64,000 nucleotides of DNA from SZUA-36 sp963749115 (GTDB lineage: Bacteria; Pseudomonadota; Gammaproteobacteria; Xanthomonadales; SZUA-36): assembly GCA_963749115.1 (NCBI GenBank), contig CAVVLP010000015.1, forward strand, positions 1 to 64,000, read 5' to 3'. This document shows, piece after piece, positions 8,877 through 19,488 of the stretch (the stretch's first letter is position 1; every line of letters begins with the position of its first letter). Below the pieces are notes generated by a model, which saw only the letters and a list, made by a program, of their open reading frames with translations, was not told the DNA's origin and did no database searches. Position numbers and translations under genes: made by a program.

Positions 8877-10869
8877 TTGAGCGAATCCTCCGGGGACGCT
8901 CCACCCTCTGTCACGGTATCGGGCAGCATATCTTCATTGGCAACGTCAGGAGCTTTCTCCTCCAGTGGCAGGTCCAAATCCTGCTCCTGTCCGGGTGCAA
9001 CCGTTTCTGCATCGCCCCCGGGTAATGCTGCTTCTGTATCACCTTCTTTAAGAATGACGCCCTCTTCCTCACCAGGTACAGCCATCTCCTGGTATTGATT
9101 CAGACGATCGGATATTTTCGCCTCCCGTCTCAGTGACTTCGATCTCCTCAACGACCGTGGGTGGTTCATCAGGTGCGGCCTTCAGGAAGATACATATGCT
9201 TGCTGTAATGGTGATCCATAACATTGCTTTGCCAGCCTTTCAGGCGTGGGTTTACCATGCGCTTGGTCACATAGGTGTAAAGCGGAATAAAGGGCACGTC
9301 GGCCAGCAACAGGCGTTCGGTCTCAAGCATCAGGCGTCTGCGTATTGAAGGTATACGCTCAGCCGCAACTTCGTCAAGTAGGGCATCATACAGGCTATTG
9401 GAGTAACCATAGTCATTTCGGCCATGGCCGCTGCGGAACATATTCAGAAAACTATAGGGATCGGCATAGTCACTTATCCAACCCGCCTGAAATACCTGCG
9501 TCAGTATTTTTTGTTCCCTGTTCTGCAAGAACACCTTGTTCTCTTCATTGAGTAATGTAGCCCGCACACCCAATACCTGCTTCCATAGGGAGGATGCCGC
9601 CAGTGCCATCTTTTTATTGTTAGCCCCGGCGGAATAGCGTATTTCAAACTCCAGTGGGTTCTCCTCTGAATAGCCGGCCATGGCATACAGACGCCGGGCT
9701 TCTCTTTCGCGTTCGGCCTGGGTCCATTCGGCCCACTCCGGCACCGGAGATACGTAATCCCTGATACCGGGTGGCACCAGCGTATATGAAGGTAATTCAC
9801 CGAACTGGGTAACTTTCTCCGTCAACAAATCCCGATCGAGCGCCAGCACCAATGCCATGCGGAGCCCCAGGTTTTCTATGAAGGGCTCACGCTCAAGATT
9901 GAAGCCAAAGTAATATGACCCCAGCCATGGACTGATCACCAGTTCATCGGGATAGTGCTTCTGTAACCATTTGAACTGGTTGTTGGGAACTCCTGATGTC
10001 CAATGCAGTTTTCCTGCCCTGAAACGCTTTAATGCGGTTGACTGGTCTTCAAACGGGTAATAATAAACCTTTTCCAGAATGACGTTGTCCGCATCCCAAT
10101 AATTCTTGTTTTTAACCAACTCAATACGTGAGCGAATGGCCCATTCACTCAGAACATATGCGCCATTCGACACCAGGTTGCCGGGACGGGAAAATGCCGA
10201 GCCATGCTCCAGCACACTGGCCTTATGAACCGGATAGGTCGAGGAATGACTCAGCAGGGCCAGGAAATAGGGCGTGGGGTCCCGCATGCTGATTTGCAGA
10301 GTAAACTCGTCCATCGCAGTGACGCCCAGCTCGCTTGGTGGCAGATCACCGGCAAGTACTTCTGGTGCATTTTCGATGGGTAACAGCACCTGGGCGTACT
10401 TTGATGCAGTTGCGGGATCGGCACTGCGCCGCAACCCATAGACAAAATCCTCCGCCGTGACTGGATCACCATTCGACCAGTACGCGTCACGTCTGAGATA
10501 GAAAGTATAGGTTTTACCGTCACGGCTGATGTTCCATCGAAACGCCGCCCCTGGAATAATCCGGCCCTCTGGTGATTCAGCGGTCAAGCCTTCAAACAGG
10601 TCACGTAAAATGCGCGCCGCGGGTAAGCCTTCCGCCAGGTGTGGATCCAGTGTTTGCGGTTCCTGACCGTTATCACGGTGGAGTTCCTGCTGTTCTGCTA
10701 AAACAGACGGGACAGGACGGCCCTCTTCGTTGAGAATCAACTCAACCGGCTGGGCATGACGACCACGGGCGGCCAGCTTTTCCTGGTAGTCATCACCACA
10801 GGCCCCGACCAATAAAACCAGGGATACCGGCAGGACGAACTGGCGCAAAAGATTCACGGAGTCAACCAT
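8873..10869 (-). CDS. oppA: Oligopeptide-binding lipoprotein OppA with acidic C-terminal tail (two apparent frame slips)
   Basis: The periplasmic solute-binding lipoprotein of the importer. I start at the ATG at 10869, which gives a signal peptide with lipobox LVGAC. The SBP_bac_5 fold follows, with EPQTLDPH and YWSNGDPVTAEDFVYG. The first open frame stops at 9169 with YLPEGRT. Removing one C near 9178 and one G near 9125 instead joins it through KAAPDEPPTVVEEIEVTE to a second open frame (9169-8873). The result is a protein of about 664 residues with an acidic, Pro/Glu-rich tail of about 110 residues. The corrected stop overlaps the oppB start. Without correction the tail would be a separate 98-residue ORF with an oddly basic N-terminus. 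The binding-protein call is firm; the joined tail is inference. Confidence 0.85.
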
Positions 10870-11144
10870 TCCACTCTTCTTTGACCAATTCTGCATCTTC
10901 ACCAGGGGCCTGAGGCGACTTGAATGAATGGCGAAGATAACAGCGCGGTGGGTCAATTGAGTTCATCATCTGAACGGACGGATCCATTTTGCCCGCGGCA
11001 GCGTCTCGCCACACCAAAGTATATATAGTACATTACGATCATCGTTCCTTGCACTGAACAAAATGGCATACCGCCGCAGCGTTCCGGCAAGTACATAAAC
11101 ACCCCGGGTAACATTCCGGTCAGAATTAACATGGAGTGCTTCAC

Positions 11145-12509
11145 TTGAACCCACCAGGCAACCCGGCCCCTATTGAAAACCGCCGGCAACTAATTGAATA
11201 TCTTGAGTACGGTTGTAAACCCAAATCTGAGTGGCGATTGGGTACCGAACATGAGAAGTTTGGGTTTACCACCCATGATTTACGTCCTTTACCTTATGAG
11301 GGCAGAAGCAGCATACACGCCATGCTAAAAGGTCTCGCGGATCAGTTCGATTGGAAGCCGGTCTATGAGCAAGGCAAGCTGATTGCCTTGCTGGATAATA
11401 CGGGCGCTTCTGTAACATTGGAGCCCGGTGGTCAGTTGGAGCTTTCCGGGGCATTGCTGGATAACGTGCACCAGACCTGCGATGAAGTTTATACCCATTT
11501 GAAACAGGTCAAAACGATCGCTGAACCACTCGGTATCGCATTCCTGGGTATGGGCTTCCAACCCAAGTGGGAACGTAAAGATACACAATGGATGCCCAAG
11601 GGGCGCTACCGCATCATGCGCGAATACATGGCAAAACGTGGCAAGCTGGGCGTAGACATGATGGCACGCACCTGCACCGTTCAGGTCAATCTTGATTTTG
11701 CTTCTGAAGCCGATATGGTCAGGAAATTCCAGGTCGCACTGGCCCTGCAACCGGTTGCCACGGCATTGTTCGCCAATTCACCTTTTGTGGATGGTAAACC
11801 CTGTGGATATGTCAGCTACCGCTCGCACGTATGGGAAGATACCGATCCGGACCGCACTGGCATGCTGCCTTTTGTCTTCGATTCGTCAATGGGTTTTGAG
11901 CGGTATGTTGATTACATGCTGGATGTACCGATGTATTTTGTCTATCGCGACGGTGAATACATCGACGCGTCCGGTCAGTCTTTTCGGGATTTTCTGAATG
12001 GCACTTTACCCGCATTGCCGGGTGAAAAACCAAGGATCAAGGATTGGGAAGACCACCTGACAACTGCTTTTCCCGAGGTACGCCTGAAACGCTATATGGA
12101 AATGCGTGGCGCAGATGGCGGTCCGTGGCGGAAACTGTGCGCGCTACCGGCCTTGTGGGCTGGATTATTGTATGACGATGCGGTGCTTGCGGCAGCCTGG
12201 GACCTGGTGCGGGACTGGAGCATGGAAGAACGTTTAGCTCTCAGGGCAGACGCACCAAGACTGGGTTTTAAAGCGAAGATCCGCAACCGCAGCATGCAAT
12301 CCTTGGCACTTGAAGTTCTGGAAATGGCGTCCACCGGACTGACCGGGCGCAACCGCCTGAGTTCCTCTGGCGAAAACGAAACCGGCTTCCTGGAACCCCT
12401 GTTCGCAAATACCTTTGCAGGATTGACACCGGCCGATAAAAAGCTGGAGCTTTATCATGGCCCGTGGAATGGTTCGGTTGACCCGGTGTTTACAGAAGCT
12501 GCGTATTAA
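11145..12509 (+). CDS. gshA: Glutamate-cysteine ligase, plant/alphaproteobacterial type (GCS2 family)
   Basis: About 454 residues. It catalyses ATP-dependent joining of Glu and Cys, the first step of glutathione synthesis. The family opening KPKSEWRLGTEHEKFGF is at about residues 27-43, with LEPGGQLELSG near 92 and the Met-rich MARTCTVQVNLDF about 175. This is the class found in plants and alphaproteobacteria, not the E. coli GshA type. The start is uncertain: TTG at 11145 has GGAG 8 nt upstream, while GTG at 11136 overlaps that site. Divergent from opp; gshB is not in the window. Confidence 0.9.
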   Translation: MNPPGNPAPIENRRQLIEYLEYGCKPKSEWRLGTEHEKFGFTTHDLRPLPYEGRSSIHAMLKGLADQFDWKPVYEQGKLIALLDNTGASVTLEPGGQLELSGALLDNVHQTCDEVYTHLKQVKTIAEPLGIAFLGMGFQPKWERKDTQWMPKGRYRIMREYMAKRGKLGVDMMARTCTVQVNLDFASEADMVRKFQVALALQPVATALFANSPFVDGKPCGYVSYRSHVWEDTDPDRTGMLPFVFDSSMGFERYVDYMLDVPMYFVYRDGEYIDASGQSFRDFLNGTLPALPGEKPRIKDWEDHLTTAFPEVRLKRYMEMRGADGGPWRKLCALPALWAGLLYDDAVLAAAWDLVRDWSMEERLALRADAPRLGFKAKIRNRSMQSLALEVLEMASTGLTGRNRLSSSGENETGFLEPLFANTFAGLTPADKKLELYHGPWNGSVDPVFTEAAY

Positions 12510-12539
12510 GCTTCTGCCGATTGGATTGGCGTGGTCGCT

Positions 12540-12986
12540 CTACGGGCTTTTTTCAATATGCCAGACGACCAGTTTCCACTCCTCGGTGTTGGCAGCTTCG
12601 TGGAAATAGCCAATATAATAAGTACCACCCGGCTCAAACTCGACCTCCAGATCAGCAGCACTGCTGATATGCAGGTTGCTGTCAGTTAAGGGGCAGTTTG
12701 TCAGATCCAACATTGCCTTACCATTGACGGTATGGACACCCGGCTCAATCAGAAAGCCCTGCGCCGGCACAACTCTCTTTTCACCATCAATCTTATTGAC
12801 TGCAAGCGGGGCGAGACAGTCTGCCGGACGGCCTTTGGAAGTTATCACCCGGGCCATATTATTAACGGTCAGTGCAGATGATAGCGGCAGCACAAGCGTC
12901 TGATCATTCCCGGCCGTTTGTGCAAGTACCGGCAGTGTTGCCAGTACCAGCGCGCCCGTAACCAGTCTCTTGAAAACCCGATGCAT
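12540..12986 (-). CDS. Small secreted protein of unknown function
   Basis: A 148-residue protein with a Sec signal peptide (basic start, then ALVLATLPVLA, cleavage near AQTA). The mature part is beta-rich with two Cys (DCLAPL and LTNCPL) that could pair. Near the C-terminus, PGGTYYIGYFHEA resembles the end of a carbohydrate- or envelope-associated beta-sandwich. No family recognised. It lies 2 bp downstream of algC and is probably cotranscribed; the usual neighbour there in Pseudomonas is argB. Confidence 0.7.
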   Translation of the reverse strand: MHRVFKRLVTGALVLATLPVLAQTAGNDQTLVLPLSSALTVNNMARVITSKGRPADCLAPLAVNKIDGEKRVVPAQGFLIEPGVHTVNGKAMLDLTNCPLTDSNLHISSAADLEVEFEPGGTYYIGYFHEAANTEEWKLVVWHIEKSP

Positions 12987-12988
12987 AT

Positions 12989-15458
12989 TTAGAAAGGCAT
13001 CCTTAACTCACTATTGATCGCCAGCATCTGCAGTCTGAAGGTATCCTTGATGCGTTGCAGGGATTCTTCGGTGTCACCCTCAAAACGCAAAACCAGGATT
13101 GGCGTGGTATTGGATGCACGCACCAGTCCCCAGCCGTCGGCAAAATCCGCACGCACACCGTCGATGGTTGTAATTCTTGCATCGGAAAACCGCGCCTTGT
13201 CCTGCATTTCTGAAATGAAAGCGTGGTTTTCACCCTCTTTCATTTCAAGTTTCAATTCCGGCGTACTGAAGCTGTTCGGAAGTGCACTGAGCACTTCTTG
13301 CGGATCACGTTCATCGGCTGCCAGGATTTCCAGCAACCTGCAAGCCGAGTAGATTCCGCAATCAAAACCATACCAGCGCTCTTTGAAAAAGAAATGTCCA
13401 CTCATCTCACCGGCAAATGGTGAATTGACCTCTTTCATCTTGTTTTTGATCAGGGAGTGGCCGGTCTTATACATCATGGCCTTACCGCCTGCTTCCTCGA
13501 TCACGTGATGCAGGTGACCGGTACATTTGACATCATAAATAATGGTTGAGCCCGGCACCCTGCCCAGGACATCTTCCGCAAACAACATCATCAGGCGATC
13601 CGAATAAATTATTTCCCCGACGGATGTCACCACACCCAGGCGGTCCGCATCACCATCAAACGCCACGCCAATATCCGCATCCATCAAGCGGACAGCGTCG
13701 ATCAGGTCTACCAGGTTTTTCGGGTCACTTGGGTCCGGGTGATGATTCGGGAATGAACCATCGACTTCATCAAACAGGGTGATGACCTCGGCACCAATAT
13801 CGCGCAACACATCGGCGGCACATACACCACCAATACCGTTTCCACAGTCAGCGACCACTTTGAGTGGTCTTTTCAACTGGATATCACCGGAAATTCTTTC
13901 ACGATAACGGCCCAGCATCTCCTGCTGGCTTACCTTGCCCTTACCCACGCGTACGTTACCGCTCTTAATGCGTTTATAGATATCGGTAATCTGATCACCG
14001 GATTGCGTAATACCGCCGATCACCATCTTAATTCCGTTGTAATCCGGTGGGTTGTGGCTACCGGTGACCATGACACCCGTAGCGCTGCCAAGCTCATAGG
14101 CGGCAAAATACAGTACACCGGTTGGTACCGCACCAATATCCACCACATCACAACCGGTGGATGCGATTCCATTGATCAGACCCTCGATAAGATCCACACC
14201 GGAATCCCTGCCATCCCTGCCTACGACCGCGGGTTCAGCGTCTTGCTCCAACGTCAGCGTACCGACAACCTGACCCACCTGGTAGGCAACTTCGGCGTCG
14301 AGGGTTTCACCAACAATGCCACGAATATCGTAGGCCCTGAAGATGCTTTCTACCAACTCTACAGGGGGAAGTACTTTCTTGCGTGGCGTGTTGCCTTTCT
14401 CCAAATTAAAACCAAGATCCGGTAAGTCGATGACACCCAGGCCATCCTCCGGATCGATACCGGCTTGCAGCCCGTCATCGGGCAGGTCATCAAACGTAGC
14501 CAGTTCATGAGACAAGCTGTTCACGGTTTCCCGGTCATTCTCTGATTCAACCTCTTCCGTTAAAGACTGGTCCGAAACAGGGTCCTCCTGCAACTCTAAC
14601 GGCGGTCGACTCGGGCGAAATTTCAACATCGCGCCCAGGACCAGTAACAATACACCCAAAATGAAGAGCGCCGGACGCAATTTATCCTCAGAACTGTTGA
14701 TCTCAATGCCCTGTAAAAAACCAACACGAAACAGGCTCGTGGGAACCCGAAGCCAAACGAGACGCTCGGATGAGGAAGGCTGCTTTCGAGAGATCACTTA
14801 GCGCGATTGGCTCAAACCCGCCATTGTACTGCTCAAGCGCAAAAGTACCGGGATCAGATAGAGCGGCCCTGAACGCCGAAACCAGTGAATCAGAACCTAT
14901 CTTTGCTAATAAATACCCATTCGGGGTCGCATGCTCGCCAACCCGCACTGCAATGGCCAGGTAGGACTCCGTACCCGTGCCATGAATTTGCGCCGGGGCG
15001 AGACCGGACTCCGCAGTGACCAGCAACATATCGAGCACCGCGTAACCAAAAGGACCCAGATCAGAGGCACGTAAGCTGCCCAGGTTTTTTGGGAACAGCT
15101 CAATCTCAATGAGGTCGGGAATACGACCGCTGACATATTGCTGCAAATCAGATAGCTTTTCAGGCTCATCAGCGGCAAGAACCGCCAACTCCTGCACCTC
15201 TTGTTCTTCAAGCACATGACGCAGATTTTGAACAACACCGCTGACCTGGCCGATGACTTGTTGGGCCCGCTCGAGAGTCTTGTCATTATCCTCCTGGCTG
15301 GGGCCGCCTGTGAGAAAAAGAACCGTCACCAAAACCAGCACTACGGCACCGCTGGCAATCAAAAGCAATGGGTTCAGGTTTCCAATTCGAAACATCACAA
15401 CAGTAAACAATCCACCCATATCCACAATCCCGCTAGCTTTCATTCTTGAAGTTTTCAT
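12989..15458 (-). CDS. algC: Phosphomannomutase/phosphoglucomutase AlgC with N-terminal membrane-anchored domain (one apparent frame slip)
   Basis: The C-terminal 460 residues are an alpha-D-phosphohexomutase. IFRAYDIRGIVG opens the domain, VTGSHNPPDYNG carries the phosphoserine, FDGDADRLG is the metal loop and GEMSGHFFF the sugar-binding loop. It makes Man-1-P and Glc-1-P for LPS, exopolysaccharide and possibly nucleotide sugars. In front is a transmembrane helix (LLLIASGAVVLVLVTVLFL), an extracytoplasmic domain of about 200 residues, and a second helix (LFILGVLLLVLGAML). The two parts are in different frames; removing one C near 14780 joins them as KAAF-SSERLVW, giving about 822 residues, like the long AlgC of pseudomonads. 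The ATG overlaps the dut stop (ATGA). Confidence 0.9.
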
Positions 15459-15910
15459 TGGCGCCCCGTATGTCCGAACCCACCCGCGCCCCGCTCGCTG
15501 ACCTCAAACGAGTCGACTACTTCGAAGTCAGCCATGACCACGGGTACAAAAACCAGTTGCGCAATTCGCATGCCGGGTTCAATTTCAAATTCCTTGTCCG
15601 AACGGTTCCAGCAGGAAACGTAGACCTGGCCCTGGTAATCACTGTCAATCAGACCAACCAGGTTCCCCAGCACCAGGCCATGCTTATGTCCCAGTCCGGA
15701 TCGTGGAAGGATTACAGCTGCCATACCGGGATCGGAAATGTGCATGGCGAATCCGGTCGGTATGAGCAGGGTTTCACCCGGGTGTATAAGGGTAGTGTTT
15801 TCTACACAGGCACGAAGATCCATTCCTGCTGAACCGTCGGTGGCGTGTTCAGGTAAGGGAATTTGCTGACCCAGCCTTTGATCAATTATTTTTAACTGGA
15901 CGGCTTTCAA
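15455..15910 (-). CDS. dut: Deoxyuridine 5'-triphosphate nucleotidohydrolase
   Basis: About 151 residues; a trimeric dUTPase that hydrolyses dUTP to dUMP and PPi. The motifs appear in order: GSAGMDLRA (1), PRSGLG (2), GLIDSDYQG (3), RIAQLVFV (4) and RGAGGFGHTG (5). I chose the TTG at 15910 because the family N-terminus (KxxQLKIIDQRLG) starts there; the frame is open to 15943. dut and algC overlap by 4 bp, as in Pseudomonas. coaBC, the usual upstream neighbour, is missing. Confidence 0.93.
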   Translation of the reverse strand: MKAVQLKIIDQRLGQQIPLPEHATDGSAGMDLRACVENTTLIHPGETLLIPTGFAMHISDPGMAAVILPRSGLGHKHGLVLGNLVGLIDSDYQGQVYVSCWNRSDKEFEIEPGMRIAQLVFVPVVMADFEVVDSFEVSERGAGGFGHTGRQ

Positions 15911-16106
15911 GACTTTGTTTTTCCAATTGACATCCCTTTTCAATCAATTTTTTGTTCGCTTCCGCAATCATACCAAGCCTTCGCCTTGTAGTCTGCAACA
16001 CTAAAAAATTGAGGCTTGCATCCTACAAGCACTGTTTATATGCACCAATATACACTGCCACGGCATTGCTTCAGCATTAATAGTAATTTAAACCAAAGAC
16101 CAGCAC

Positions 16107-16783
16107 ATGAAACTAACCCACGCACAACCCGGGGCCAATCTGAACCCATCACAAGCCCGGCTTCCAGCCCGGTTCACTGACCGATGCAGAGTTACTCAGC
16201 AGGCTGCTCTATCCCGGCAGGTCGCAACCCAGAGCAAACCGGCAAGCTGAAAGTCTTCTGAAGCGTTTTGGCGGCTATACGCGGTCTCCAGATCGCTAGC
16301 CGTCTGGCCACAGGTGAGCGCGAAGGACTGGATGACAGGACAGCCGAGCTGATCCAGTTGGCCCATGAACTTGTTCGCCGGCAACTGAAGCAATCACTAC
16401 AAAGGGGTGTTTCACTGACCAGTCCCGCGATGACCATGGAGTACCTGCAAACAGTATTGAGGGATCGTAATCGTGAAATCTTCACATGCCTTTTTCTGGA
16501 CACGCGCCATCGTGTGATTGCTTCAGAGAACCTGTTTCAAGGTTCCATAGATGGTGCCTGCGTCTACCCGAGAGTGGTTGCGGAAAGAGCTCTCAGGCTG
16601 AGCGCGGCTGCGGTCATCGTTGCACATAACCACCCTTCCGGTGTCAGTGAACCCAGTCTTGCGGACCAGGCCATTACCCGTCGTTTGAAAGACGCTCTGC
16701 TGTTATTGGAAATCCGTTTACTGGACCATTTCGTGGTGGGTGATGGCCCGCCGGTATCCATGGCTTCAAGGGGAATGTTATAG
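16107..16783 (+). CDS. radC: RadC family JAB-domain protein (two apparent frame slips)
   Basis: RadC proteins combine a helical N-terminus with a JAB/MPN-like metalloprotease-fold domain; despite the name, a DNA-repair role is doubtful. The intact frame (from about 16268) carries the zinc motif HNHPSGVSEPSLAD and ends LDHFVVGDG...RGML. Upstream, starting at the ATG at 16107, I read MKLTHAQPG and, after removing one C near 16179, the family piece DAELLSRLLYPGR. A second extra base near 16274 then joins RFGG to IRGLQIASRLATG. The corrected length is 224 residues, normal for RadC. The gene lies upstream of rpmB, as in E. coli. Confidence 0.88.
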
Positions 16784-16840
16784 TTTCTGACCGCCGTGCT
16801 TGTCAAACCCGTCATATTGGCAGGCATTTAATCAAATTTA

Positions 16841-16869
16841 TTGCATATGTGGCTGTATTGCGGTATAAA
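16841..16869 (+). promoter_or_regulatory. Sigma-70-type promoter for rpmB-rpmG
   Basis: TTGCAT (16841-16846) and TATAAA (16864-16869) are separated by 17 bp and end 40 bp before the rpmB ATG. The spacing is ideal for sigma-70. It lies in the radC-rpmB gap, so rpmBG can be expressed on its own. Confidence 0.65.
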
Positions 16870-16909
16870 GTGCGGCTCATTTTTGATAGTACAGAAACGG
16901 AATAATCCA

Positions 16910-17146
16910 ATGTCCAGAGTTTGTCAGGTAACCGGTAAAGGTCCCATGTCCGGGAACAATGTAGCGCATTCAAACGTTAAGACCAGACGGCGCTTTTTGC
17001 CCAACATTCACCACCACCGTTTTTGGGTGGAAAGTGAAAACCGTTGGGTTCGTTTACGTATATCCTGCAAGGGCTTACGTATCATTGATAAAAAAGGCAT
17101 TGATGCCGTTTTGGCCGATATGCGTTCACGCGGCGAAAAATTCTGA
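16910..17146 (+). CDS. rpmB: 50S ribosomal protein L28
   Basis: 78 residues, the usual L28 length: SRVCQVTGKGP at the start, then HSNVKTRRRF and the basic C-terminal half. The upstream open frame to 16841 overlaps the promoter and is not coding. rpmG follows after 12 bp, the standard pair. Confidence 0.97.
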   Translation: MSRVCQVTGKGPMSGNNVAHSNVKTRRRFLPNIHHHRFWVESENRWVRLRISCKGLRIIDKKGIDAVLADMRSRGEKF

Positions 17147-17158
17147 GGAACATAGATC

Positions 17159-17326
17159 ATGGCAAAATCAGCAAGAGATAAAATCCGCCTGGTATCTTCC
17201 GAAGGTACGGGTCACTTCTACACCACGGATAAAAACAAAAAGAATACTCCGGGAAAAATGGAGATGAAAAAGTACGATCCAGTGGTACGTAAACACGTGA
17301 TGTACAAGGAAGCCAAGATCAAGTAA
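17159..17326 (+). CDS. rpmG: 50S ribosomal protein L33
   Basis: 55 residues beginning MAKSARDKIRLVSS and ending KHVMYKEAKIK, a complete L33 of the Cys-free type (no C-x2-C zinc knuckles, hence zinc-independent). TGAGGAAC upstream provides the ribosome site. It is followed 20 bp later by a strong terminator. Confidence 0.97.
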   Translation: MAKSARDKIRLVSSEGTGHFYTTDKNKKNTPGKMEMKKYDPVVRKHVMYKEAKIK

Positions 17327-17346
17327 TTGATCCCCGGCATTCTATT

Positions 17347-17375
17347 AAAAAAACCCGCAATATGCGGGTTTTTTT
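17347..17375. terminator. Bidirectional intrinsic terminator between rpmG and hyuA
   Basis: An A7 run, stem CCCGCA, loop ATA, stem TGCGGG and a T7 run. It works on the plus strand for rpmBG and, by symmetry, on the minus strand for the hydantoinase gene, whose corrected stop codon lies at its edge. Confidence 0.92.
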
Positions 17376-19368
17376 ATGCCTGGAGTTTATTGCTATGCAA
17401 AAGCAAATTCCCCCATTCATCCGCCCTGACCACCCAACCGGGCTTAATCCAGACTGGTTGCGGCGGATTCTGTCAACAACAGCGGCCCTTCCAAAGACTC
17501 ACCGGGCGGTAATCCGGTCCGATGATATATCGACACCTTGCCAGCCAATTCGGGCATATGGATTTCCTCACCTGTATCCTGCCCCAGGCTTTCTTCCCGG
17601 ACATTAATCGATTCCAGCACCGCCGGTGCGCGCGCGCTTAAACGTATATTTACCAATTCGACCGGGTGTGGCAATCGCAGACCACTGGCCTTTGCGTGTG
17701 CTTCGTGGAATAGAGCTTCATGCGCCCCGCCGCCGGACCAGTTGATACTGATGGTTGCACTCTGACCCTTGTAGCGAAGTTCAAGCTGGTGTCTGAATGC
17801 AATGCTCTGAGGTTCACAACCCTCATCTGTCAGCTGATTTCGTGCATCGGTTTCCAGTGTCCGGAACCACTGCCCGATATCTTCATCGGTCAGACCCGCC
17901 AGGGGTTTCAGCACCGGTTGTGAAAGCTCCCGGCCGGGCTCGGAGACCAGCATACCCATTGCTGATAACACACCGGCCCTGGCCGGAATGATGATCCGCT
18001 CCATGTTCAATAGTTCGGCCAGATCACAGGCATGCAGACCGCCGGCGCCACCAAAACACAGCAATGCATAATCGAGCAGGGTTGTAGCCGCGCTCAACTG
18101 AAATAACTCTCAGCGCGCGCGCCATATGCTCGTTTGCCAGACGCACTATTCCATGTGCTGCTTCCAGCAGACCGCAACCCATTTGTTTCGCCAATTCTGA
18201 AACAACCCGCTCTGCCGCCTCTAAATCCAGTGGCAAATACCCCCCCAGCAAAGTATTTCCCGGTAGTCGCCCAAGCACCAGGTTGGCATCTGTGACCGTA
18301 GCCTGTGTACCACCCTGACCATAACAGGCCGGACCGGGACTGGCCCCCGCAGACTCCGGACCAACCAGCAGCATGCCGGCCCTGTCCACCCTGGCGATCG
18401 AGCCCCCGCCAGCACCGATCGTATGGATATCCACCGACGGAATCGACAAGGGCCAGGATCCGAGCCGACACTGGCCGGTCAGCGGTATCTCACCATTGAA
18501 CAGGGCTACGTCCGTCGATGTACCACCCATATCAAAACTCATCAACCTGGAGTTTGTCGTCTGCGCAGCAATGCTGCGTGCCGCTGCAAGGCCCCCCGCA
18601 GGACCGGACAATAGCAGACGCACCGCCTGCTCTGCAGCCTGTTCAGCGGCAATGGTGGTCCCGGCACTCTGCATTACCGCAATACTGGTTCCGGGCAAAC
18701 GGCTTTGAAGACGCTTCAAATAGCGGGAGATGACCGGTCCCACACTGGCATTCAGCCAGGTTGCCATACCTCTTTCATACTCGCGAACTTCCGGCAGAAT
18801 TTTGCTGGAGCAGGATACAAACCATTGGTCTTCCAATTTTTCGGCAATCCGTTGTTCCTCCCCTGGTCTCAAGAAAGAAAACAACAGGTTGATAGCCACT
18901 GATTCAACACCCAGTGTTTTAAGGCTGGTCTTAAGTTGATCGATCTCTTCATCACTGCTCTCACTGAGCAAACTACCATCTGCCAAAATACGTGTTGAGA
19001 CTTCCAGGCAAAGGTCCTGCGACACAGGTGGCTCGGTCTCGGCTTGTCTGAGCTGATAAACCTGCTCCCGTTCCTGGCGGCCAAGGGTCAGAACGTCTGC
19101 AAAGCCCTTGCTGGTGATATAGGCGACACGGGCGCCCTTGCCCTCCAGCACCGCATTGGTGCCAACGGTGGTGCCGTGAATGATCTGCAGTTCCCGGTTT
19201 TCCAGACCCAGCCGTTTCAAACCTTCAACAATCGGGATTGGATGGATCGGACGGGTCGGAAAGCACCTTGCAGTGCCGCATGGCACCGGCATTTGATCCG
19301 GGTTCGAATACCACGATGTCGGTAAAAGTACCGCCCGTATCAATGCCAACCAGTGTAATATCATTCAT
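17374..19368 (-). CDS. Hydantoinase/oxoprolinase subunit A family protein (three apparent frame slips)
   Basis: HyuA-type ATP-dependent amidohydrolase subunit, acting on 5-oxoproline, hydantoins or related cyclic amides. From the ATG at 19368 the N-terminus reads GIDTGGTFTDIVVFEPG, the family phosphate loop; HGTTVGTNAVLEGKGARVA, SFDMGGTSTDVAL and GAGGGSIA follow. Removing one base near 19239 (to PSIPIVEGLK), 18072 (to NPARYALLCFGGAGG) and 17450 (to SLIKPGW) restores one 663-residue frame ending against the rpmG terminator. The partner subunit HyuB is not adjacent, which is unusual. Substrate unknown. Confidence 0.85.
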
Positions 19369-19488
19369 AGGATCAAATGCTAACACCAGCCCGTTTACAA
19401 TGCTGCCAGGGAACCGCTGATATATTCATGAACTTGTATATTGCGTTCAGAATAAAATAGAGGTTCCAGACACAGGTTTTAAACTCAA

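Noticed and set aside
8873..9169. Independent 98-residue gene between oppA and oppB
   Set aside because: Its first 15 residues are arginine-rich while another frame there reads as acidic coding sequence continuous with OppA; two one-base edits make it the OppA tail.
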